Assembly (NCBI GenBank): GCA_039583875.1
Contig: CM077159.1
Coordinates: 99,313,707 to 99,377,706 of the forward strand
Source of the DNA: Platanthera guangdongensis
Taxonomy: Eukaryota > Streptophyta > Magnoliopsida > Asparagales > Orchidaceae
Reading direction: 5' to 3'
DNA: 64,000 nucleotides
Positions 45,131 to 54,966 of the stretch are shown in pieces. The translations under genes were made by a program, and so were the position numbers. A model generated the notes under the pieces. It saw nothing but the letters and a program-made list of their open reading frames with translations, was not told the origin of the DNA and searched no databases. Within the stretch, counting starts at the first letter, position 1; the number at the start of each line of letters is the position of its first letter.

Positions 45131-45879
45131 TATCATGTGACAAAAATGCTTAAATCTACATTTAATATAAATAGATCTGCACAGATCTTGAAGCTAATCC
45201 AACGGCTGCTGGGTTTCTTCTTCCTCCAGCCAAAAGTTGAGATCAACCCGACCTGGAGCACTTCCAAGTCCATTTGCCGGCCACCCGACCACCTCCCTGG
45301 CCAGCCACCGCCACCACCACCTCCATTGAGGTGAGGGATATCAGCCGGAGGTAGTTTGGCCACCAGAGACGGCGGGTTCCGGCGAACCCGACACTTTCAT
45401 TTTCACGGAAAACCAGTGGAAATATTCCACTGGATCATTCTCAATTGAGCCTGATTCTCATCTCTAAAGATTCCTAAGATCGAACCCATGAAGAAGGAGC
45501 AGAGTAGGACCTGATTTGCAGCCTGAAGTCGTGCGCTTTGGCTCCTTACCATTTTGGCCGCCGGCTTGAGCTCCTCTACAACCTCCATAACAACCTTCAC
45601 GAAATCGAGATTGGAATTGGGGAAACACCTGCTCTTATCCTGGTGAAGGTTCTTAAAAGAGGAATTTGGAAGAGGAGGTTTGTAACTCCCAAATGTCATT
45701 AACTCCATTAATGGACATTATCCCACCCCCTTCAATTTCAAAAAAAATAAAGGGGGCTGAACCAAATTAATCGTCGGCCACCTCCAGAGAACTCCTCTCC
45801 CACAGAGGAATAAAAGCCCCATAAAAGTGGGAGTTATGGAGCCTCCATGGCTATTCCATTCGTTAACTCTGCTCAGCCT

Positions 45880-46290
45880 TGCTCCAGGATTTTGTCGAGC
45901 ACTGCTCCAGGCTTTCGTCGAGCGCTGATCCAGGCTTTTGTCGAGCGCTACTCCAGGCTTTCGTCAAGCACTGCTCCAGGCTTTTGTCGAGCGCTGCTCT
46001 CATCGAGCGCTGCTCCAGGATTCGTCGAGCGCTGCTCGAGTCTTTCGTCGAGCGCTGCTTGAGTCTTTCGTCGAGCGCTGATCGCCGATCGCGTCGAGTG
46101 CTTCTCGTCGATCGCGTCGAGCTCTGCTCGCCGATCGCGTCGAGCTCTGCTCGCCGATCGCGTCGAGCTCTGCTCGCCGATCGCGTCGAGATCTGCTCGC
46201 CGATCGCGTCGAGCTCTGCTCGACGATCGCGTCGAGCTATGCTCGACGATCGCATCGAGCTCTGCTCGACGATCGCGTCGAGCTCTACTC
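45880..46290. repeat. 23-bp tandem repeats, two variants, G2 5' LTR
   Basis: About eighteen units of 23 bp occur in two blocks. The left block is CTGCTCCAGGCTTTCGTCGAG plus two bases. The right block is GCTCTGCTCGCCGATCGCGT plus CGA. Both share CTGCTC and GTCGAGC at the same phase, so they are one repeat with two homogenised variants. The right variant relates to the units of the 3' LTR remnant. Confidence 0.9.
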
Positions 46291-46458
46291 GAAGATTTCC
46301 GTCTAGCCTAGGTTTTCGTCCCACTCAGTCCTCTTGGCCTGTACTTTTTGGGGTGTTACATTGGGTATCATTAGGCCTTTTAGTGCTTCCTAGGGTTTTG
46401 TCATGACCCAGTCATGATAAAACCATCCTAGGGGTCTAGTTGTCTGAGGGATGTTACA

Positions 46459-46700
46459 TCAGAAAACTCGCTCCAACTAATATCCATGTAGAATCTTCCT
46501 TGGAAGGTGGAGCTCATGAGAGACTTCCACCACCTTTTTGCATGCAGTTCCAGACGTGACACTACCAGGGTCACAACCATATTGTTCGGACATCTAATTA
46601 CCGCCATCAGCTCTTGCACGGTGTCGAGCCATTCCTCTATACACACTGCCGACTCTGTCCTAAAGTAGGTAGCAGGGGTGAGAGCTCGAAAAGTGCTCAA
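46459..46700 (-). pseudogene. G1 gag fragment
   Basis: The minus-strand frame STFRALTPATYFRTESAV, then CIEEWLDTVQELM, then LELHAKRWWKSLMSS, aligns to the G2 gag start and core. It ends at the G2 insertion point; the rest of gag and the protease are deleted. The last few codons of the open frame read into the G2 LTR and are not gag. Confidence 0.85.
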
Positions 46701-47054
46701 CTAATTAGAGCCCAGTGCTTATTATTGTACAGGGGCTTGTTATTACCTAAAGGCATCCAAGATAGCTGTGAGTGTCTGCCCTAACTACGATTGCTGAAAC
46801 TGTGTGGGTACTGATAGGGAGGGAGTGCCCCCCACTAGCTCAACGTGCACTGGGATCTACACGTAAGGTACAAACCTAAGGTCAGGTTGGCTAATATTAA
46901 TGTCAAAGTTGGACATACTTAGTGTGAATTACATATGGGGACACCACTGCTTCCACTAAGTCAGTTTGTCCCCAAACCAACTAATCGAGCGTGGGTGTTC
47001 CATTGTTGAATGACTTCCTTAGTTCAGGATCGTAACAAGCTAATAACATTATGA
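46701..47054 (-). other. G1 gag start and 5' leader
   Basis: The region between gag and the 5' LTR contains recognisable traces of the gag N-terminus (a Gln-rich segment) with stops. No clear PBS is seen; the bases next to the LTR are AT-rich and do not match TGGTATCAGAGC. Confidence 0.5.
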
Positions 47055-50000
47055 TGTAAACCCTTGTGGTAGCACGAGGGGAGTCTTATGCCCAGAACAG
47101 CTGCCTTGTGGTAGCGTTAGCACACGGGCTAACCTGTACTACAAGACGCCTATTCTGCCGGCTATAATCAATATCAAACATTGCCAACCCAACTAAGAAT
47201 ATAAACAGATGTCAAATCCACACATAAGTAAATAGTCCAGAAGTACATCAAATAAAGAAGCATCAACAAGCTTCAATAACATCAGAGTACGTGTACAAAA
47301 ATGAGTAACTCTAACTCACATCAGTCACTGACGGTAGAGATGACACCGTCCCTTCAGGCCCTGTCGTCCTGGCCTGGCTGTCCTACTGCTACTCTGTCTA
47401 CGGGGTTCCCTCCTAAAAAGGAAGACGTAACAATTGTTAGTCATAAAGATTAAGTGGCTTCACATCCGCTCCCCCGGCGACTCCTCGACACCGGGCGGAG
47501 AAAAGGACAAGTACAATATATATAAAAGAGTAGTAGTACAAACATGCGGTAAATGAGTGAGCAATATCAATGTATATCAATAGTATAATGAATGAGTAAA
47601 CAAAAAACTATAACAATTCTATCATCTACAACAGTATAAAAGGTAAAGCTACAACAGAAAGTAACTCAACTTATATAAATGCCCATACAAACATATAAGT
47701 TGAGGATCAGCTCAACAGTAAAGTAACTCATCATATAAGAGTGCCCATACAAACTTATACGATGAGGATCTTATGTATGTAAGAGAATGTAATGCCATGA
47801 ATGTAATGCAATGACTCACCCATGATCATGCACATGCAACCGCTATGTTGACACAGACTTGTAGTTCTAACTTTTCTAGAAGGTAGCTAATCTCTCAGGC
47901 GTCAACCGTCGTGGCCAGACGATGATAGTGGAGCGGGCTTCTCCACTACTAGGATGGAATCCACACTACCAAGCATAGACCTCCGTAAGCCTCAACGATA
48001 AGAACACAATAGTAGAGCTCACATGCGTACTACGGCTCAGAAGGGGTCTCGGGTAGATGTGCACCAAGAGCCCAACCCAACTGGCCTATCTTCGTGGCAC
48101 AGAAGGTGACTCTGTGAACAAATCACCAAAGGACCAAGGCCAACCATCCACTAGCACGGAGGGTGCCTCGGGAAGTAAGCACCGAGGACCAAGGCCCAAT
48201 CGTGCAAGTCTATCAGTCAATTCCCGTTGGTGTGACGACTGACGAGCCCACAGACCTGCCACACTATCCTTAACCCAGGATTACGATACCGCGTGTCGAC
48301 TCACACCGCATGTAATTTCACATCTTCGTGGCACGGAAGGTGCCTCTGTGGACAAACCATCAGAGGACCAAGGCCGACTGTCCACTTATGTCTCCTCTCA
48401 TAATTACCAATCCAGTGCGGTCAAACATCCGCGCTCACACCCTTTCACTATCTCGAGCCCCAAGACACCTAAGGGTTCACCATCAACATAATGGTATTTC
48501 ACGTTATCACCAATCATTTGGTTATCATAATTACATATATACTATGATCACATAACTTAACATCAACTGGATACGATCATTTCACCAATTTAAACCATTC
48601 GTGCACACAAGGATCTATCCACCAAATGTCAACAACCATTTGTTCATAGCAATCACTACCGACCATGTACAACAAGTTCAAGCCAATCCCATAATTATTC
48701 AACGTATTACCAGTGTCATGTACGTCCTTATTGGTTCACATATTTAAATCATTCCTACCATCTTAACTCATCAACCCATTCGTTCACTACACCATGTGTT
48801 CGTTATGGGTTTATCCAACAAATGCCATTAATAATATTTTGTCACCATTATATATACACTAAATTTACCAAGACGTTAACATTGTTATACTACAACCTCT
48901 CCCTGCCAAATTCAATGCCAACTCAACACAAACCAGAGAATTATTTGTTCAGGAAGGTTTATTGTACAACAACTTCGTTCGGGGATTCCAGAGGCTATAT
49001 GAATCCGGTGAGAGTATGTAACCCCTCGTTGGAAAGGTAATTTCAAGGGCTACGACTTGCGTGTTTAGTAGAAGGCCCAGATATGGACGTATCTTGTCTG
49101 AAAATGGCCTCAAAGATCACTGCGCGCAGAAAATAGACTTCTGTGCGCATCTTAAAGCGAGACAAATGACATCGGTTTGTCTTCTTCCTCCAACCAATAT
49201 TCCCACGTCATATCCAAAATTCATCCTCCCTTGTTCACCTTTAAAAGTCCAACTTTCTTCACGGAACCAAGTCCCTATCTTCTCATGGAAGGAAGGAGTG
49301 GTCGAAGACATCTTATCTCTAGGGTTCAAACCCTAGCATGGCCTTCTCCTAGGAACACTTCTTCTCACAAATCGAGACTCCTTTGAGTCGATATATCTTC
49401 TAGGAATAACTGTAGATCTAGAACCAAGGGAGAGGGTAGGAAGCTCACCTTGGTCCCGGCATTTCCGAGGTTTCCAGCCATGGATCTTGCACCCTTCTTT
49501 GCGACATCTTCTTATCCTTCGTTGGTGTTCGTTCTTCACAGGAAAAACAGGAAGAGGGAGAATTTTCTTCCAGTACTTGACTCCGGCGGCACCTCTATTT
49601 TGTCAGGATTGCACAGCAATGATTCGACAAAGACAACTATTCGGCAAAGTGGTAAAGAGACGGCTAGGGTTTCTGCATGTCCCTTTTATTATGAGAAATT
49701 AGGGTAACTGCCTTGCCATGTGTCTGCCTGACATTGGACCGCCTAATATTGCTTTAAATGAGTCATGTTGAAAGGATGCGAACCATTTAAATCAATTTGG
49801 TGCAATTCCCGAAAATCAGGTTCAGCAGCAAATAGAGCCAAAAATTCTCCTAAGGCAAAATTTATCTAAGTTAAATGGCGTTCGACGAATTTTAGCCCAG
49901 TTCGACGAATGACGCTTGACAAATTTGGCATTCGACGAATTTTCCTGAGTTCGACGAAACAACGCTCGTCGAATTATAGCGTTCGACAAATTTAGCTCTG

Positions 50001-50589
50001 CTCAATGAATCAGCGCTTGACGGATTCAGCGTTCGAGGAATTTAGCTCAGCTTGACGAATCAGCGCTTGACGAATTCGGTGTTCGACGAATTTAGCTCAG
50101 CTCGACGAATTAGCTCTTGATGGATTCAACGTTTGACGAATTTAGCTCAGCTAAGCTAAATAGCATTGAGAGCATTGATTCCACTCATCGCTCTCAATGC
50201 CTAACCCGCAGAATTATTCTAAGTTAAATGGAATCGAGAGCGTAACCCATAAAATTATTCTAAGTTAAATGGCATCGAGAGTGTTGAGTCCACTCAACGC
50301 TCTCAACGCCTAACCCACATAATTTTTCTAAGTTAAATGGCGTCAAGAGCATTAAGTGGATCCACTCAACACTCTCAATGCCTAACTCGCATAATGTTTC
50401 TAAGTTAATTGGTGTCAAGAGCATTGAGTACACTCAACACTCTCAATGCCTAACCCGCAGAATTTGTCTAAGTTAAATGGAATTGAGAGCGTTGAGTCCA
50501 CTAAACGCTCTTGACACCTAACCTGCCAGAATTTTTTAAGTTAATTCTTGATCTAGTCGTTGAGTCCGGTCGACTCTCTGGACGGTCCC
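47055..50589 (-). repeat. G1 5' LTR, right end truncated
   Basis: The LTR starts TGTAAACCC and matches the G1 3' LTR throughout. It includes the TCGACGAATTT array (49880-50155) and the hairpin array (50160-50525). The TATA box equivalent near 49682 reads AATAAAAGG on the minus strand instead of TATAAAAGG. The last ~68 bp of the LTR are missing at the junction with G3. Confidence 0.82.
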
Positions 50590-51642
50590 GGCGAGACAAG
50601 CCCCCTTCTGTGAAACTGACGAGGACTCCACGCTTTAGACAAGCCTGGACGATACCAGCTGGTTTTCGCTGGGTCTCCTTCGGTGGACTTAGTCCCGATA
50701 TTGGAGCTGGGGCTGGGTCGTCACGAACATGTGGGGTCTAGCTAGGGTTGTTAGTATCGGTTGGTTTGTGTGGCAGAATCCTGACGTAAGAATTCAGATC
50801 TTGCAGGAAAGCTCGAGTTTTGAGACCCATGAGCGGGTATGTCCTAGACAAGTGTTCTGTGCGGCGGCTTGTATACCGTTTGGGGGAAATTGGAAGTACC
50901 CTTGTGTTTGCATCTTGAACGCCGATGGGGAAATTCTAAGTACCCGATTTGATGATGTGTTAGAAGCATATGCTATAGGATGCCTCAGGTGAAGCCAAGG
51001 TGTGCATACATGCTGCATTATAGGCCCCTTATTACTATATGCTCAACATAGAAACATTTTTGTTGTATGAGACATTCAAACCTGTTTTACTACTTTCAAT
51101 GTACTTGTATTTTTTGCATACAAAGTGCTGACCTGCAGGGTGATGGAGTGCCCTGGGGTCCGCTAGGGATGGCTGGGAGGAGATGTGTTGGTTATACGGT
51201 TGAGGTCAGCCTTTGCTGACCCATGTTATAACTAATTTTTACATGGCAAGGATCGCAAGCAGGAGCAAGCTTATCGGCCAAAAAGGCCTAAGCCTCTTGA
51301 AGTGTTACATATTGTGTAATAGCTCTATTTTGTGGAATGTGATGTTTAATGCACTATGTTTCCGGCTTGCATGCCGTGGTAGACTAGTAGTGCATATGCA
51401 CATTGACACTTGATGTCATTATTTGAGTTTTGGACTCTTAATTATTGTAAGGACTTAAGGCTGTGTTGCTACTCATATGTTAGTAGATACTTCTAGTCTT
51501 GTTCTTTTATTTCCGCTGTGTTTAGTCTGAGTTTTGAGTTTTGTAGTTTATATTATCTTATAATGCTTAAGCTATGATGTCTGTATGTTATGGGGCCCCG
51601 GTCGGACCCATATTATACGGTCATTACATGGGAGGTGTTACA
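50590..51642 (+). repeat. G3 3' LTR, right part
   Basis: Plus-strand gypsy LTR sequence ends ATGGGGCCCCGGTC...GTGTTACA, like the end of the E0 LTR. It carries internal GCATGC and AAGGCCTAAGCC blocks that also echo E0. It has no start of its own and abuts the broken G1 LTR, so I read it as the continuation of the LTR cut at 22684 (total about 2.3 kb). It is followed directly by C4 pol sequence. Confidence 0.65.
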
Positions 51643-53320
51643 AAGACACTCTAGAAATAGAAGAAGCTCCCGATGCAAAGATCCTAGAGCTCAGACACTT
51701 GAGGGATCACCCAGTTGATAAAATCAAAGGAGATCCTCGTGATGGTGTAAGAACTCGAAGAGGTATTACTAATGAAAATATGCATTTGAGTTTTCTTTCG
51801 CAGGTTGAACCAAAGAAATTTGAAGAAGCAAATAAAGACGCATCTTGGATAGTTGCAATGGAAGAAGAACTCAATCAGTTCAAGCGGTGCCAAGTCTGGA
51901 AGCTTGTACCAAGACCTAAAGGTAAAAATATAATTGGAACAAAGTGGGTCTATAGGAACAAGTTGGATGAAGATGGAACCATCATCAAAAACAAAACCAG
52001 ACTTGTAGCTAAGGGATATAGACAAGAAGAAGACATTGATTTTGATTAGACCTATGCTCCATTGGCAAGACTCAAAGCCATCAGGTTGTTCCTCGCATAT
52101 GATGCTCTCTTGGGTTTCATTGTCTACCAAATGGACGTGAAGTCAGCTTTCCTCAATGGTAAAATAATGGAGGAAGTGTACGTGGAACAACCCCCAAGTT
52201 TTATTGATCCTAACCATTCTGATTATGTTTATTTATTATTCAAAGCACTATATGCTTTAAAACAAGCTCCACGAGCTGGGTTTGAAACGCTGTCTAACTT
52301 TCTTCTTGAGAACAAGTTCACAAGGGGAAAGATATATAAGACATTATTTCTTAGGGAAGTAAAAGGTAAGATTTTGCTGGTGCAAATCTATGTCGACAAT
52401 ATTATCTTTGGCTCTATTGATGACAACCTTTGCAAGAAGTTTTCTAAACTTATGCAAGGGAAGTTTGAAATAAGCAGTATGTGTGAGCTGAAGTATTTCT
52501 TAGGATTTCAGGTGAAGTAATATGAAGATGGAATTTTCATCTCTCTGATGAAGTTCACCAAGAAGTTACTAAAGAAATTCGAAATGGAGAATGCAATCTC
52601 TATGAGGACTCCAATGGGTTCAACTATGTCTCTGGACAAGGATGAGAAAGGGAAACCTTTTGATGAAACCAAGTACAGAAGTATACTTGGATCCTTGCTA
52701 GCAGGCCTAACATAATGTTTTCAACATGTGTGTGCTAGATATCAGGTGAACTATAAGGAATCTCGCTACACTGCTGCAAAGCAGATTTTGAGATACCGTA
52801 AGGGAACACCAAATCTTGGCTTATGGTACCCAAGAAGTAATGATGGCAAACTAATTAGATTTTCAGATGTAGACTTTGCAGGTTGCAAAGACGACAAAAA
52901 GAGCACTTCTGAGACTTGCCAATTCCTTGGAAGAAGGCCATATCTTGAAGCAGCAAGAAATAAAATTGTGTTGCAATCTCAAACGCCGAGTCAGAATATA
53001 TTTCTGTAGGCAGTTGTTGTGCACAACTTCTCTGGATAAAGAATCAATTTGAAGATGATAACTTGAAGTTCAGGGATTTCCCTATGTTTTGTGACTCCTC
53101 CAGTGCTATAATAATTGCCAACAATCCAGTTTCTCATAGCCGGACAAAGCACTTCCAATCAAGATATCATTTCATCCGTGAGCATGTGGAGAATGGGGAC
53201 ATCAACCTCAAGTATGTTCCAAAAAATAAACAAGTTGTAGATATCTTCATGAAGCCACTAGATGAGGCCAAGTTCTCCTTCTTCAAGACAGAACTTGGTA
53301 TGCTTAACATGGAGTCCTGA
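51643..53320 (+). pseudogene. C4 reverse transcriptase and RNase H
   Basis: The order is [61 protein letters not shown], the RT active-site region IYVDNIIFGS near 52387-52416, FEISSMCELKYFLG, FSDVDFAGCKDDKKSTS and FCDSSSAI, ending in YHFIREHV. The second catalytic Asp of YVDD is Asn. Stops occur at about 52047 and 52518. Around 52700 a ~10-bp deletion removes the YLT part of the GSLLYLT motif and shifts the frame, with another shift near 53010. The tail LDEAKFSFFKTELG matches SIRE relatives. Confidence 0.9.
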
Positions 53321-53846
53321 AAAGCTCACTTTTGAAGTCAAGAGAAGATTCTGAAACCAGCCACTCAGAAAATTCGAAGAGAATTCTTATTCAACAAGCC
53401 TTCAAATAAATTCAAGCTCAAAACTGGATTTCTCAAAAAAATATTGGAGTTCTCGAAAAATTATTGGAGTTCTCGAAAAATTATTGGAGTTCTCGAAAAA
53501 CTATTGGACTTCTCGAGAAATATCAGATTTCTCAGAAAACTTACTTATTTCTCAGAAAATTTAATGGAATTCTCGGGAAACTTCAATAGATTTCTCGGAA
53601 AATTCATAGACTTCTGGAGAAATGTCCAAATCAGCCAACATAGTTTTTTTTAGAAGAATTCGATCCGCCATTCCTCAGTTACGCATTTCTTTATTCTTCA
53701 AAATTTTTAATTTTATATAAATAGAAAACTCCACAATATATCCAAATCCAAATTTCAAAAAAGCCCTTTCCCGAGAAAGACCCTTGAGTTCCAAGAAGGC
53801 CTCCACCGCTGAAGGATGGTATGAAAGATACCACCCCTAATTAGAC
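53321..53846 (+). repeat. C4 pol-ORF3 spacer with TTCTCGA repeats
   Basis: Tandem ~20-bp units GGAGTTCTCGAAAAATTATT (three to four clean copies near 53450-53510) grade into looser TTCTCGGAAAA units to 53620. These are decayed relatives of the TTCTCGAGAA motif of this family's LTR. It is analogous to the TCGACGA-filled spacer of C1. The remaining bases to 53846 show no gene. Confidence 0.8.
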
Positions 53847-54898
53847 TGTTTAACTCTAGAGGAGGGGGGGGGGGGGGGTGGTGAATAGAGAATTTTAAAA
53901 TCTTATTAGATTTTTATTTCAGAGTTAAAATAGTGATACTTATATGTGTAAACAGATAGATGCAAAAATAAAACTAAGCTAGATAGCAAGCAACATACTG
54001 TAAAGAATAAGATAGCATCACATATGACACAAGAATTTTATAGTGGTTCCCCTAAAACTTGGGTACATCAACTCTTTTACCACCCTGGTAGGAATCCACT
54101 CAGGTTTTTGATCAGGTGACCTACCACCAATCAGGTTTTTGTTCAGGTGCCTATCACCACAAGATCTGCTTCAGGTAGATCAGGAAACCCTTCAGGCTTT
54201 TGATCAGGCACCCAGAAACCAAGTCAAGTCTTTTGATCAGGAGACTTACAACCAAGTGTTTAACTTTTGAAGGGAGCTAGAACCCTGTGTACAGTGGGGT
54301 GAAACAAATGAAACTATATATTATCTTCTCTTTTCTCAAAACAATTGAGAAGACTTGTGGATCCTTGATGGTATCAAATCTCCCCCTGAGATGAAGTTCT
54401 GTTCAGGAAAAATGAGAGCTTTGCAGGGTAAGTAGGTCTTCTTGAAAAGTCTCTAGAAAGCTATAGACAGATTGAAGTTGATTGTCTCTTGGAAGCTTGT
54501 TGGAGGATGAGCACTTGATGAAGACAGAGCTGATAATATAACTTAGTCTAGCTGAGTTCATAGAAAGTATTCTGGACTTAATATGTTGAAGTTGAGCTTC
54601 CAGAATTCGTCGACCTAAGCTCGAATATCGTCGAGCTGAACTCAGAGAATTTACTCTGAGTTCGTCGAGCGAAGCACGACTTGCGTTGAGCTGAGTTCGA
54701 CGAACGTCAAACTCACTTCTGAACTTGATTTTCTTCTAAGTCTTTGAGTCTTCTGCTGTCTTCTGTTGGCTGGTCCATGTGTAGTTGATTCTAAGGACTT
54801 AGCCTAAACTATGTGACACAGACATGACCCTAGCTATACTTTGTGGGTCAAACATCCTAGTTAGTGAACCTAGCTCAAATCCAACTAGGGATCCAACA
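53847..54898 (-). mobile_element. Solo copia LTR in C4 spacer
   Basis: The LTR is 1052 bp; on the minus strand it reads TGTTGGATCC to the end GTTAAACA. It is related to the C1 family: CCTACCAGGGTGGTA, repeated GATCAGGT...TTTTGATCAGG blocks at 54100-54240, and TCGTCGAGC motifs at 54605-54710. It is half the length of other C1-type LTRs, so internal deletion or a short subfamily is likely. Flanking pentamers TAGAC and ACCGC do not match, so no TSD was found. A run of 15 G lies at 53864-53878. Confidence 0.8.
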
Positions 54899-54966
54899 AC
54901 CGCTCTCCTCGTGAAATCCATCACTTCTTCTCGAAAAAGTCAGAAATCTCTCATCTTTTTCAATCG

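Larger units (their letters stand above)
31502..46458 (-). mobile_element. G2: minus-strand chromodomain gypsy, interrupted by C2
   Basis: Own parts are a 3' LTR remnant 31502-31889, integrase to RT 31890-35055, protease and gag 39756 to about 41240, leader and PBS to 41558, and 5' LTR 41559-46458. Joining 35055 to 39761 across the C2 TSD restores the RT-protease linker. It is inserted in G1 gag; the expected TSD TCAGA follows 46458, but its partner is lost with the deleted left LTR part. Related to G1 (same LTR start and end blocks, similar pol) but a separate family. Confidence 0.82.
41559..46458 (-). repeat. G2 5' LTR
   Basis: The LTR is 4.9 kb, TGTAAGACCC...ATGTTACA on the plus strand, very long for a plant gypsy element. 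The first part (41559-42900) resembles the G1 LTR start, including the CAGAACCGCCGCTTTGCGG block and CCGAGCCAAAGCTCCCCGG direct repeats at about 42770-42835. The middle (43480-45130) is AT-rich. The end has a ~23-bp repeat array (45880-46290). No TATA box is obvious on the minus strand. Confidence 0.82.
22685..50589 (-). mobile_element. G1: minus-strand chromodomain gypsy, interrupted by G2
   Basis: Own parts are the 3' LTR 22685-26489, pol 26490 to about 29531, a gag fragment 46459-46700, leader to 47054, and 5' LTR 47055 to about 50589. The two LTRs are clearly homologous along their whole length. G2 sits in gag. The stretch from mid-gag to the start of RT (including protease) has been deleted together with most of G2's 3' LTR. 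The last ~68 bp of the 5' LTR are also missing at the junction with G3. No TSD can be read. It lies within the G3 3' LTR. Confidence 0.75.
2086..51642 (+). mobile_element. G3: interrupted chromodomain Ty3/gypsy element
   Basis: Own sequence is 2086-2873 (gag), 17561-21398 (end of gag, protease, RT, RNase H, integrase, chromodomain, polypurine tract), 21399-22684 (start of 3' LTR) and about 50590-51642 (end of the same LTR). The gag frame resumes after 17560 with the lysine-rich region and zinc knuckle expected downstream of the part broken at 2873. The LTR resumes after G1. The 5' LTR would lie left of E0, outside the window. After the GTTACA end the sequence switches directly to copia coding sequence of C4, so G3 is inferred to sit inside C4; TSD AAGAC would be expected at its missing left edge. 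The coding region is heavily decayed. Confidence 0.7.

Noticed and set aside
45863..46406. 153- and 175-codon repeat-rich frames in the G2 LTR
   Set aside because: They follow the 23-bp repeat array on both strands, as expected from repeat structure alone.
50590..51642. This segment as an independent solo LTR
   Set aside because: It has no LTR start of its own and abuts a truncated G1 LTR; continuation of the G3 LTR interrupted at 22684 is simpler.
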